64,000 nucleotides of DNA. Origin: Sophora flavescens. Taxonomy: Eukaryota > Streptophyta > Magnoliopsida > Fabales > Fabaceae. The position numbers and the translations under genes are program-made. Below are positions 24,001 to 34,500 of the stretch, one piece after another; the stretch's first letter is position 1; every line of letters starts with the position of its first letter. The notes under the pieces were generated by a model. That model made no database searches. It saw only the letters and a program-made list of their open reading frames with translations, and was not told the DNA's origin. The stretch spans positions 52,105,667-52,169,666 of the forward strand of contig CM061067.1 in assembly GCA_030762895.1 (NCBI GenBank), given 5' to 3'.

Positions 24001-24454
24001 CAAGCGGGTTACTTTTGAACCCGGAGATTGGGTCTGGATCCATATGAGGAAAGAAAGGTTTCCGTCACAAAGGAAATCTAAGTTAATGCCTAGGGGCGAT
24101 GGCCCTTTTCAAGTGATTGCCAAAGTCAATGATAATGCTTATAAAGTTGACCTTCCAGGTGAGTATGGTGTTATTGCCACTTTCGACGTTGCTGACTTGT
24201 CTCCTTTTGATGTAGGTGATGAGGGCTTCAATTCGAGGTCGAATTCTCCTCAAGAGGGAGGGAATGATGAGGACATGGAGCACCAAGAGGCCATTCAAAG
24301 CTTAGGAGGACCAATTACTAGGGCAATGTCAAGGAGGGTCCAAGAAAGCTTAGTCCAATTCATGACTAAGACGATTGCAAACAGAGGAAAAAATGTGATT
24401 GCACCAAAAACCATGCTGGTCATACAAGCCATGGAGGAGGCGCAACTTGCATAA
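21021..24454 (+). pseudogene. pol: Ty3/gypsy pol (protease-RT-RNase H-integrase), broken
   Basis: Aspartic protease begins near 21021 with an IIDGGNCTN-type active site. A Lys/Glu-rich linker is followed by a stop near 21480 and a frame change. RT runs from about 21577: an in-frame TAA at 21769, then PVILVPKKDGSWRMCTD, the DLKNGYHQIRI block and the catalytic VVYFDDILIYS (about 22187-22220). A TGA at 22312 and a frameshift near 22483 follow. RNase H (IAYFSEKLKEAALNYS, HNDHESLKYLKG) ends with NALSRR. Integrase has a frameshift near 23200, then DLSMDFVLGLPRTK and SDRDTKF with two catalytic Asp. The segment with the third acidic residue is thrown out of frame at about 23676. The C-terminal domain (PGDWVWIHMRKERFPSQR) runs to TAA at 24452-24454 inside the 3' LTR. 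Clearly non-functional. Confidence 0.93.
24252..24264 (+). other. Polypurine tract of gypsy element
   Basis: AAGAGGGAGGGAA immediately before the 3' LTR start; it lies within the coding frame, so PPT and polyprotein overlap. Confidence 0.8.
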
Positions 24455-25411
24455 AAAAAGGGGGCAGCCAAGTTATTTTATTTTAATTGAATAAAACTGC
24501 AAGTGACCAATTGATTTATTTGGGACCAAGGCACTAAGTTATTTTATTTCTTTTGGTGTGTTTAATCCACTTCAAGTTGCTGTGCACCGCAAGGAGGAAG
24601 GGGTCCCACACCTCTCAACAGGTCTTTGTGTAGTTTGAATGAATCAATAAGCTTGCTTCCAAAGAAAGACAAAAATAATCAAAGCAATCAAGGGAAAAAT
24701 GAGTTACACAAGACAAAGTGATGAATGCTCCAATCAAGGCAAAAAGGTGATGAATGCTAAAGGAGTTACACAAGACAAGGAGATGAATACTCCAACAGCA
24801 CAATAAAAGCGCAGCCATCCACTTAATTGCATTTAATGAGTCGTTGTGAAACCTTCTCCTGGTCATAAAGAGCAATCAAAACAGTAATAATTATTTTTTA
24901 ATTTCCTTTAGTTTCTTTTTGTACTCCTAGAAAGGAAGGACTTTGTCTCTTTGTAACAGTAAGAACCTCCCTCATTATATATAGGGGGCGCAAGTTTCAA
25001 TAGATTTTCAACAAAGATTTCAGTAAAATAGAGTTCATACTCTGTGGTTCTGGATTAGACCAGTTTATTGATCTTATGAAAAAATTCTCTTCTTGTGGTG
25101 ATCCTCACATTCATAGGCTTATCCTTGTCTTGGATTAGACCAAGATGGCACCCCAACCTCCCATTCACCCATCTTCTTCCTTTATTCCTTAAACAGCTCC
25201 TTGAATCCTTTTATGTTGGTTTCATGCATTTGAGTTTTTCCAATCTGCTACCTTAATTCACTACCACCAAAACCACGAAATTCATTTCAATCTTCAACTA
25301 TTCTTCTTTCATTTTATATCAAAAATATATATATACAAAAACACAAGTCACAATCAGGTTCTATTTTGAAAATTCAAGAAATTGCCCATTTCTACATCAA
25401 GGAGGGCATCA
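24265..25411 (+). repeat. 3' LTR of the gypsy element
   Basis: Matches 18427-19565 with scattered substitutions and small indels. The first 190 bases are coding (end of the polyprotein). TATA motif at 24976-24983. A GGTGATGAATGCT duplication in the middle differs slightly from the 5' LTR. Confidence 0.95.
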
Positions 25412-25997
25412 GTTTGGTTCGGAGTAGCCCATATGGGCCTAAATGTGATCAAAACCAACCGTTGTCAAACCCTAATAAATTGAATTCAATGGAGAACAAA
25501 AATGTTTGTCATTTTCATTCATGTGGTTCTTGACATCGCTACGAAAACCACAACGCCATGAAGTAAAAAGGCAGATAGACTTCCAGCAATAACCATATCA
25601 ACACGCTCTAAAATTAGAAGTAAACTTTCAATTTTCCTTTTTTTTTTTTGTAAAATTGACCAAAAACTCCATAAACTTTATCATGTAGAATCAAACCCGC
25701 TTGAAAGAAAAGCGGATCAAAATACCCCAAAAGATGCAAATTGCCCAGCACCTTCCACTGCAGACAAAATAGGCCCTACCTACCCCCTACCCAACCAACC
25801 TATAACTTTTTAACCCAAAACAAAAAAAAAAAAGCCTGTTGAGAAGGCAGGATTGAGGCACCTGTAACTTATTGCAATATTTGCAAGGTTCCAATCAAAA
25901 CCCACCCTCTACTTTCACTCCCAAATCACCAGCCTTCTTTAAAAACACAAGGGAAGAATGTTACTAGCCATCTGCCATCAAAAATTGAAACTTGGAT
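25412..25997. other. Spacer and 3' UTR of the minus-strand gene
   Basis: The target duplication of the gypsy element is followed by unannotated sequence and, from about 25640 to 25997, the likely 3' UTR of the gene ending at 25998. No ORF of note. Confidence 0.5.
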
Positions 25998-28900
25998 CTA
26001 TCCGGAGTCAGTAGAACTTGATTCAGCAGAAGCTCCATGCAAGTTAGTAGCATAAGATTCAAACAACTTGGACAACTTTGGCTGCATGCCCTGGCATAAC
26101 TTCAATGTAGTTGTGCCCAATTTCATGCACTACAAAACAAAAATCAACAAAGAATAAGTCTTGCGGAACACCATGAAACTTACAGCAAGTTGCTTCAAAG
26201 TGCATCACTAAAAAGCCTTGCTAGACAGAATTGGCACTTAACAATGCACTAATGCATAAAGAAACTTGAAAAATTCCAATCTATAAATATCACAATCAAT
26301 AGAAACTTAGAACAGGTAAGAGATGCTCACCTCCTGATAGAAAGCATTGATCTCCTCTTGTGTAAGGCCTTCATCCTCACCAGAATCCTCCTCCCAGCCC
26401 AGAGAACGAAGGAATGCAGCCTCTTCCTCATCAGGAATTGCATCTTTCTCTTCATTATCGGGAAGTTTGCGACCCTCCACATGGGCATTACCATTGCTGG
26501 TAACCTCAGCACCATTTCCAAGATCTTGAGGACCTGTAGGGGGGCCAACTGTTTCCTGATTAACCTCACCAGATTTCTCCATCGTGGGAGATGAAGCCAC
26601 TGGATTGGAATCTGGAATAACCATGGAGGAGTTCATCAGAGTTTTCTTCTTGATGAGATTGAAGAAATCATTCCGGCTCTGCCCTTGAGAAAAAGAATGT
26701 TTCTTATCAATAGTGGGTCCTAATTTCAGATCTAATAAAGCTGGCTTCCTCTCTGTGGGGGATTTAAGGTTATTGGTGTTCCTCAAAGGTGCAGAAGCAG
26801 CTGCTGAAGCAACAGCAGGTTGATTTCCAGGTCTGCTGTTAGAATAATTTGTTGGACTTGAAGCATCCTTGGATGTAGGAGAAAGACCATTTTCCCACAC
26901 CACTGATTTAAGATCAGTGAACTTTCCAGATGTCTTTGGAGCATCACCTTTGGCATTTCCACCGCGAACAGATTGATTAGCAATGTGCAATGCAGAGGGT
27001 TGCTGCGGCACACTCTTGGATGCCATATTCATCTCAGCATTTCTGGCAGTTGTTTTAGGCTTTGATTTATCAGAAGAATTATTAACCTGGCAAGAAAACT
27101 ATCAGAAAATCACCTAGGACTTGAGAAATAACCATCATTTATCAAATGCAAGACAAAAATAAGGATTCTAGGTTATAGCAGTTTTGAGATCATTAACAGA
27201 ATAAGAACAGGAAAAAAGTTTCATTTTACAAAAGCCAAATTGAGCACCCTCCAGTGATTTTCATACACGATTGCAAACCCATAGAGCAGTACACCTTCAA
27301 AGTTAATTTTGACAGTGTAGAAATATATGTAGCACATTTCACTAATCAAATTAAGTGTCCTTCACAATACACACACAATAGACAGACATCCATCTGTGTC
27401 ATGATTCAAATTTAGGCTACAAAGCCAACCATAAAAGGGGAAAATTCAAAGAAAACTCAAAATTATCAACTTGGCTAATGAAGCACTTCTAATGCTACTA
27501 CTAAACAAACTTAATTCATATGTAAGAACCAAATTGACACCAAAGTTGGCTTCAAGTTCTGATGAGGATAGATATTAGAAACATCACAGTTTAGTCAAAA
27601 AAAATTATAACAAAAAAGAAACTGATGGGGGATGCCAAAAACGACATTATATATTATATATTACAATGAGAAAAAACGTATGTGCCCTCAAAAGAGGGAG
27701 GACAGCTGGCAATCATTAAATGATAAAAAATTGATGATTTTCATTGAAAATATCCAAGTCTTTGTAAATAATATCCTTATATCTCAACTATAACTGTATC
27801 CTATAGTTATCTCTTATCCCTACGATTTAGGCATTATCTCTTGGGCCTACAATTCAAGAGATGACGCCTACATTGTTGGGATAATAAGTAACTCATAAAT
27901 TGCAAGCACAAGAGATAACTATAGCACACACTTAATGATGCTGAGATAAGGATTTCATCTACAAACATATGCAATTATCTATAATACCAAACAAACACAA
28001 AACCAAACTAAACTGAGCAAGAACTATTGCATTGACCAATTTCTTCAATCCTTTTTGCTTTTACATTTATTTCCACCCCATAACCCCGGCATTCCAGGTT
28101 GTTCACAAATACAACTTCAAAATTACTGGTACTTAAACCAAATTCACAGTTAAGGGTTGCAAATTGGTTGGAATTTGGATTGGATCATAATTGATGGATA
28201 AAAATAAATGATTTGCCCATTTAAGATCGATTACAAAATTGTTAATACCATCAAATTCATCCCTTAATCTATTTTAATGAATTGGATTGGTGGATATCCA
28301 ACACACTCATTTAAAACCATAACATTTTTGAAGAATTTTTTTCTCTCTAACTCCAAACTAGATTTTAAAGAAACTCTCTCTCTAAAAGAAAGTTTTTAAA
28401 CCAGGAAAAAAAATACTTTATTTAAAACCCTTCACTCCTCCCAACATCTTCAGAGTTCAGATCCACAAGACCATGTGGGTCCAAAAACATCAAACGTGAG
28501 AAAGTGGGAGGTGGGGGGCTATATCAAGCTCGGTGCTTCAAGAGGGCAAACATATGAGGTTTGGCAGCGCATTGAAGAAACAGTGTATTCATGGTTGGGG
28601 GAAGAGGAGGTTCGCAATGGCTTGGGCTGGTATGGTCCCGGGTTGATTTCAGACAGGACTCGTAGTTGACTGATGTACGGTGAGTGGTGGTTTTGACTTG
28701 CAGTTGTAGTGGCTGTGGGTTGCCTTGGAGTTGTTAGGTTAAACAGTGGAGGTGGGGGGGTGATTCGTCGGAAACTTGTGGTGTCTATGCATTGGATATA
28801 AAAAACAATCCATTAACCATCCAGAAATAAGATTGATCCAACTTATGCAATCCATTAGAACCATTATAATAAATAGATGGATTTCATATTATTCACGCAT

Positions 28901-30189
28901 AAAGATTGGATGGATAATGGTTTCATGAATTATTTTGCCACCCCCATTCTCAATCTCAACTCAGTTGTTTACTACAAATTATAAACCCCTCACAATAAAA
29001 AGGAATGGACAAAGGGCCAGTGAAACACCAAATTTGAGATTTCAAACTAAGAATTAAACATCCTCATAAAATCTAAAACGGACCAAAATGTGCAATACAT
29101 GACCAATAAAACAACATTTTAAAAGGTAATTTTCTCACCAAAGCCTTAGGCATTGACGGTGTTACTGGAATCAACTGTCTTGACTGCTTAATAGCCAGTT
29201 CCTCTAGCCTTTGGGTTTTGACTGACACCTACAGTTGATTAAGGCCATATTAAATGATCAAAAAAATAAATAAATCATTATAACTATAAGAATGAAGAAA
29301 ATAGTGACAGGGACAAATAGCTCAACTACCTGAGGAGTAGAACTAGCTCGGGATGGAGTCTGAGCCAAAGCTTCGGCCATGTTAAGACCCGCAGTTGTAC
29401 TTGAAGCTGCAGACCCAGAAGTTGAGGTAACAGTTTGTTGCACAGTTAGAGATCCAGTTTTACTGCCTCCAATTATAGTAGGTACCTCTGCTAGTGCAGA
29501 TGTCCATCCCTCCCCACCAATCAAAGCTGAACTGCCAACAGGTAGACTTTGACTAGCAGTAGCACCCAAACCAGGAGATGAAACTCTCCCTATTTCAGTT
29601 ATTCCCTGCCTCTCTTCAGTTCCAAGTGATGGAAAATCCTTATCAAACACAGCTTTCTGAATGCTACTGCCGATGCTACTCCCAGAAAGTATGCCATTGC
29701 TATTGTTCTGGTTGCTGCTGCCGCCAGACTTTGAATCTACTGCAACTCTGTGGGGCAAGAGCTCAGTCTGTTTGCGGGAAACCATTGAATGAGAACGCCG
29801 TAAAGTATCCCTCTCTGTCCTTCCAGAAAAGAGGCTGGCCAAGGGTTCAGAAGAGTCACGATCCCAGTGGTCTCCAAAATTGGATCTATCTTTCTCTCTA
29901 TCACGGTCTTTATCACGATGACTTCTGTTGAAACTACTGTAGGCATGCTTAGCAGAACCATTGATAGAATTCCTCCGAGAATTCGATGAAGATGTCCGTT
30001 CGAGAAACACAGAACGCGGGCTATCAAAATCACTAGCAGTTTTAGAAGATTTATTCCTTGTGTGATGGGCCACGTATGGAGCATCTACACAACACGACAA
30101 CAATGCTAACAGTTATTAAATTTTTATTCTTTTCCCTATTTTTGGAGATAACACAGTTACAAACATATAACTTCCAAAGTCCTGTGTTT

Positions 30190-30231
<42 letters not shown>

Positions 30232-30480
30232 CATGAAGGAAAAAAAATCTATCATAAGAGAAACTATATAATACTGTGAATTAAACTAAAGCATTGATTT
30301 TATACCCAAAAAAAAAGTAAAGCAGTAAGAACTAAAATTAAAAATATGTAAATGTATCAGAACACTGAATATACCCGTATGAATCGATGATACAAAATGG
30401 TGGGCTGAACTGCCAGCCCCGGCAACATTTCCAGCACTCCTCAACCATTGTGGAACTAATGCAGGTTCACTTTTTTCCAT
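25998..30480 (-). CDS. Vasculin/GPBP1-like serine-rich protein (5 coding exons, 612 aa)
   Basis: Exons read by eye on the minus strand: 30480-30375, 30084-29330, 29228-29139, 27086-26331 and 26129-25998. All introns are GT-AG and the total is 1839 nt including TAG. The product begins MEKSEPALVPQWLRSAGNVA. A charged Arg/Asp/Lys segment (HRDKDRDREKDRSNFGDHWD) and the motif KAVFDKDFPSLGTEE follow, then a long Ser/Thr-rich low-complexity region. Near the C-terminus comes EEEAAFLRSLGWEED plus GLTQEEINAFYQE, then a short basic/hydrophobic tail. DFPSL near the middle and a final LGW-x-E block resemble GPBP1/vasculin transcription regulators; plant homologues are, as I recall, sometimes labelled mediator subunit 1-like. 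No membrane segments; a nuclear role is inferred. The ATG at 30480 is chosen because it opens the conserved N-terminus; an upstream ATG at 30489 is in frame. Intron 3 is about 2.05 kb and carries insertions. No disruption seen. Confidence 0.82.
27769..27953. mobile_element. Inverted-repeat MITE-like element in intron 3
   Basis: ATATCCTTATATCTCAACTA at the left pairs imperfectly with the complement of TGATGCTGAGATAAGGATTT at the right, and CTATAGTTATCTCTT at 27800-27814 with AGAGATAACTATAG near 27910. About 185 bp, no coding capacity. Family not assigned. Confidence 0.4.
28150..28950. mobile_element. Possible hAT-like insertion in intron 3
   Basis: Ends AGGGTTGCAAA and TTTTGCCACCCC form short imperfect inverted repeats. 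Inside them ATTGGATTGG/ATCCAATC motifs recur near both ends, and the centre is GC-richer with a 64-aa ORF of no known family (28475-28669). The overall build fits a non-autonomous hAT element, but no 8-bp duplication was confirmed. Confidence 0.35.
30192..30226. repeat. (TA)n microsatellite in intron 1
   Basis: About seventeen uninterrupted TA units. Confidence 0.95.
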
Positions 30481-31640
30481 AACGAACACTGAACATGATC
30501 AGAATTAATGCAAAAAAGCACGTGTACCTTCTTCACCACCCCTAATCTTGAACAGCACCGGGCGAAACTTGAATACAAAACTACTGGCTCTAACTTACAA
30601 CCCTCATATTTCTTTCCTCTAGATACCAAAACTAATCAACAAATAATCCGTCTAAGCACAAAATATCCCAAATAGAAATTGCAGCACTCCTACTATGAAA
30701 TCAGATTAATCCACAAACCATTTTAGTAACAGCAGCTAATCTTCACAAAAAGCTAGAACCCCAGAAATTAATCACAAACAGCTACTCTACGAAACTAGTC
30801 ACAGATTGAAGGCCGTAATTGCTTCAACAACGCTTTAACTTAAATGGGTCACTGTTTCTTCTATCTCCCAATCAAGCAAAGCGCCAAAACATAGAACACG
30901 GAAACGAGAGCCCCGTGACTTGAAACACAAGACAATGTTGCAAAGAAAAAAAGCTTCACTACGCTTCCATCTCGATATAAAGATAGATTAGCATACGAGC
31001 GTGAAGCACTCAATGAAGAAGTATCATCTCACCAAGGGATACAAATTGAAGCAAAATCGAAAGCAATGGCAAAATCAAAACGGTGAAGCCAATCATAAAA
31101 CAGTGCCAGCAGCCAAGAATTGAAAGAAACAACCCTATAGGGCAATACAGGTCGAGAAAACAGAAACCCTATAAGAAACGCACGTGAACAAATAGTCCTC
31201 AAGAACCTAGGGTTAGGGAAGGGGATTGAAAATTAGGGGAAATTAGAAAGCGAAAAGGAGAATGAATAAACGGAGCGAAACTAACCCTAGAGTTAGAGCG
31301 AGTGATTGAGAATGAGAGGGATACGAAAGGCAACCGTTTCGATAACCGCCAAACGTGGCCAGTGATATTGCCGATTAGGAAAATGCGTTGTTGCAAGAAG
31401 GAACGAGAAAACGAAGAGTTTAGGGATTGTTTGGAGAGAACGAAATGAGGGCTGAACGGAATAGAGAGAAGAAGAAGCGACGGAAAGAGAGAGTGTGGTG
31501 TGGACACAGAAAATAGGGTTTTGTTTGTGAGAAGCGGAGTGCGATGTGTGGGTGTGGGAGAATGAACGAGAATGTGAGAACGCGAGCGAAGGTATAAATT
31601 TCTGTTACACACTCTGGATGAAACGTATGAAGAAGACTCT
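30481..31640 (-). promoter_or_regulatory. 5' UTR and promoter region of the vasculin-like gene
   Basis: The long non-coding stretch upstream of the ATG probably includes a leader intron: on the minus strand the TC-rich block around 31300-31560 (many CTCTCT and TTCTCC runs) looks like a plant promoter/leader. Exact start and leader splice sites could not be fixed. The minus-strand ORF 31199-31675 reads this TC-rich DNA and is not proposed as a protein. Confidence 0.4.
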
Positions 31641-31724
31641 CTTCGCCTTAATGCTGTAAACCTACAACAAATCAAATTAGGATACTAATATGAAATATTA
31701 TCATATCATATGACATATTTATAT

Positions 31725-31747
31725 TATATATATATATATATATATAT
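31725..31747. repeat. (TA)n microsatellite
   Basis: About eleven TA units. Confidence 0.9.
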
Positions 31748-31815
31748 TTTGTATCTACGTATGTATGTGTGTATTTTTTTCCAACTATGGGCTTATTTGA
31801 TTTTGGTTTTTATTT

Positions 31816-31986
31816 TTTTGGTTTCTCAGGTATCCTCCGTGCGTAACTGCGGGATTAATCCCTCGAGTCGGGTAGGACTATAACAAAGACAAAGCTCTTC
31901 CTGCATCTCCAGGATCAAGTTTCGAACTCAAGACTTCTGATTAAGTTGAAAGAGACTCGTGTGATCTCATCCCAGCGTTCTGGGAT
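31816..31986 (-). mobile_element. SINE, reverse orientation, with 16-bp target duplication
   Basis: Perfect duplication ATTTTGGTTTTTATTT at 31800-31815 and 31987-32002. Internal sequence matches the SINE at 13166-13358 (GGTATCCTCCG, AATCCCTCGAGTCGGGTAGG, GACAAAGCTCT). On the minus strand it begins ATCCCAGAACGCTGGGATGA and carries the B-box-like GAGTTCGAAACTTG. Confidence 0.9.
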
Positions 31987-32048
31987 ATTTTGGTTTTTAT
32001 TTGTTATCTTTTGTGGGAGAAGACTTGAAATTTGATGTATGGTCCATG

Positions 32049-32767
32049 ATTTTTTTATGAGTTGTGCTAATTTGACACAGAACTCGGACATCATACGCGA
32101 CATCTGCTGCAGTAGCGCACTGTAGCGCTACTGTAGCACCACTTTTTTTTTTTTTTTAATTTTGACTTTTGTAAAAAAATAAAAATTTTATTTCTAAAAA
32201 AACCCATTCACCAGATAATGAACTGAATTCACCAGATATTTGTACATGATTCACCAGATATATGCACGTACTTAACCAAAAAATTTATTTATCAAAAAAA
32301 CCCATTCACAAGATATTTACCCATACTTAACCAAAAAATTTATTTATAAAAAAAACACATTCACCAAATAATGAACTGAATTCACCAGATATTTATACCC
32401 AATTCACCATATATTTGCACATACTTAACCAAAAAATTTATTTCTCAAAAAAACCTACCAGATAATGAACTGAATTCACCAGATATTTATATCTGATTCA
32501 CCAGATATTTGCACATACTTAACCAAAAAAATTATTTCTCAAAAAAACTCATTCACCAAATAATGAACTGAATTCACCAGATATTTGTATCTGATTCACC
32601 ATATATTTACACATACTTAACCAAAAAAAATATTTATAAAAAAAACTAAATTTTTTTTTTAAGAAAAAGACCCACTACAGTGCATCTACAGTACCGCACA
32701 GTACGACACTTACGATGTCGTGTATTAATGTCCCCAAAAGTGTGTCAATTTAGCATTTTTTTTTATA
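32049..32767. mobile_element. Terminal-inverted-repeat element with an internal minisatellite
   Basis: The left end (TGCTAATTTGACACAGAACT onward, then GACATC, GCACTGTAGCGCTACTGTAG) is matched in inverse by the right end (CTACAGTACCGCACAGTACG, GATGTCGTGT, GTGTGTCAATTTAGCA). The arms are about 90 bp and imperfect. The middle is occupied by tandem repeats (next entry). No transposase; superfamily uncertain. Confidence 0.6.
32197..32646. repeat. Minisatellite, about 95-bp unit, five copies
   Basis: Each unit runs: A run, CCATTCACC(A)AGATAATGAACTG, ATTCACCAGATATTTG, a second ATTCACCAGATA-like phrase, CACATACTTAACC, AAAAAATTTATTT. The second copy is shortened. Units differ by scattered substitutions. 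Confidence 0.8.
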
Positions 32768-32829
32768 CCATAAACGGACGGTGTGGCATTAATAGCTGTA
32801 TATTAATGTGGGTATGTTGGAGGATTTTA

Positions 32830-33628
32830 GGGCTCGTTTGGTGGTCAGGGTAGGATAGAGGCGGATATGATAAGAAAACAGGATATGAGTAGGATAGGAT
32901 ATGAGCAGGATAAGCTGTTATCATATCCGACGTTTGGTGTCCCCCAGATAACCAACCGGACAACATTATAATTTAAGTATGAATTTTAAATTTTTTGTTT
33001 TTATTCTAAATGCTTCCATCTTTTATTAGATTTTAGTTTTTTTTATAATTTTCATTATTTAAAATTATACAAAAAGACAAAATTATCCTTGTGATATAAT
33101 TACATATAATTTTTTAAATATTCATTTTTTGTTTTTACTTTACATATAGTTAAATTATTAGAATACTTTTTATATTTTACAGTTTTTTAAAATAATATAA
33201 AATAACAAAATTAGCATTGTTATAAAATAAAAATAAATTTTAAAATGAATTATTATTAGTTTTATTATTTTAAATATTTTATATTTTATTATACCTTTTT
33301 TTGGTAACCATGTTAAATTTTATTATACTTTAAATTATTATTTTATTATATTTTAATTATTTTATATATTATATATTTTTATATTTTATTAGACTTTAAA
33401 TCACCCTATCCTATATGTTACCAGAAAAAGAAAAAAAAAACATTATCCTATCATGTTGAGTGTTAACCCAGCCCTCCCCTCAAGATAGAATTTTAACTAG
33501 ATGGACAGGATATGATAAGTGACAGAATTGCCTTATCCTATCCTGCTGGCTCACCAAACAACAATCTCAGACAGGATATGATAGTTTATCCTATCATGTC
33601 TCTCTTATCCTGATCATCAAACGGACCC
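32830..33628. mobile_element. TIR element, PIF/Harbinger-like, about 800 bp
   Basis: Left end GGGCTCGTTTGGTGGTCAGG and the complement of the right end CCTGATCATCAAACGGACCC form 20-bp inverted repeats with few mismatches. Subterminal GGATAGGATATGA/TATCCTATCCTG repeats lie in opposite orientation on the two sides. Flanks are TTA on the left and TTG on the right, an imperfect TWA-type duplication. The centre is AT-rich without a transposase. Confidence 0.65.
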
Positions 33629-34500
33629 TTGTGGGTAATGGAATGGAAAGACAAATAAACGAAATAATGGAACGACGAAAAATTAGGAGTAGAAATGGAG
33701 GATAAATATGTTACCATAAGCATTAGGGAGCAAGAAAAAATATGTTATCCGGATAGCACAGCCGAAAACGGCAAAGTGTATACTTTACCAGTAGGGTTTA
33801 CTTTGGCTATATTTTGGATGTTCAATGGTAAATGGAAGGAACGCAATTATAATATAATTATTTAAAATATTTTGTAAAGAAATAGAGTGGCATAAAGTGA
33901 ATAATATATAAGTTTTATATCATTATACTAGGATAGTAATCCGTATCATGTACGAGATATAGATTGACTTTTGAACATTTTGTTAGATTATTTATAAAAA
34001 AGTTGTATGGGAAATTATATTCAAAAAATTATAACTTTTTTATTTCAATCATGGATCACAAAACGTGGTAACTTTTAAGTTACTAATTATTATTATCTAT
34101 TATAAATAGTTAGTTGAATACCTTATTATTTATCAACTCAAACAGGGGAAACATAAATATGAATTATGGTTTAATAACTATATGGATATTAATAGATTTA
34201 AATTCTAAAATTATTTCATTACATATAAATATGATTGGTTTAATTATTTGTGGTATATTTTTTTTTGCTTTTAGTTTATTATATTTTTATTTATGGCAAT
34301 AAATTAAAAAAGTACTAAAATTATAGTAAAGTATAAATTTCTTTTAACAATTCATTAACATATGTGATTACATGTAAAATATTCATCATCATGTGTTATA
34401 TGTGGTGTAAATTTTTCTTATTATTTTCATGTAAATATTCATTCCCATGTGTTATGTTTTATCTATAATTTTTATATTGATCAATTTATATAGATATTAA
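33629..34500. other. AT-rich spacer, no gene seen
   Basis: AT-rich sequence; the 62-aa ORF at 34114-34302 is hydrophobic by AT composition and matches nothing I know. Confidence 0.6.

Larger units (their letters stand above)
18427..25411 (+). mobile_element. Full-length Ty3/gypsy LTR retrotransposon (probably CRM-clade chromovirus)
   Basis: Two LTRs (18427-19565, 24265-25411) of about 1.14 kb, beginning TGATGAGGACATGG and ending GGCATCA/GCCATCA, with a perfect 5-bp target duplication GTTTG (18422-18426, 25412-25416). Inside, in order: PBS, gag with CCHC knuckle, protease, reverse transcriptase, RNase H, integrase. That is the Ty3/gypsy order. The polyprotein frame continues about 190 bases into the 3' LTR, a feature I associate with CRM elements, and the Gag motifs (FVGKNDPEKYLEWE, EFTDYALVWWDQL) fit that clade. 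Several frameshifts and stops make it defective. Confidence 0.93.

Noticed and set aside
31199..31675. 158-aa Ser/Arg/Phe-rich protein on the minus strand
   Set aside because: It reads the TC-rich leader/promoter of the vasculin-like gene; no domain.
34114..34302. Small hydrophobic membrane peptide
   Set aside because: Ile/Leu/Phe-rich text is expected from random AT-rich DNA; no promoter, no homologue known to me.
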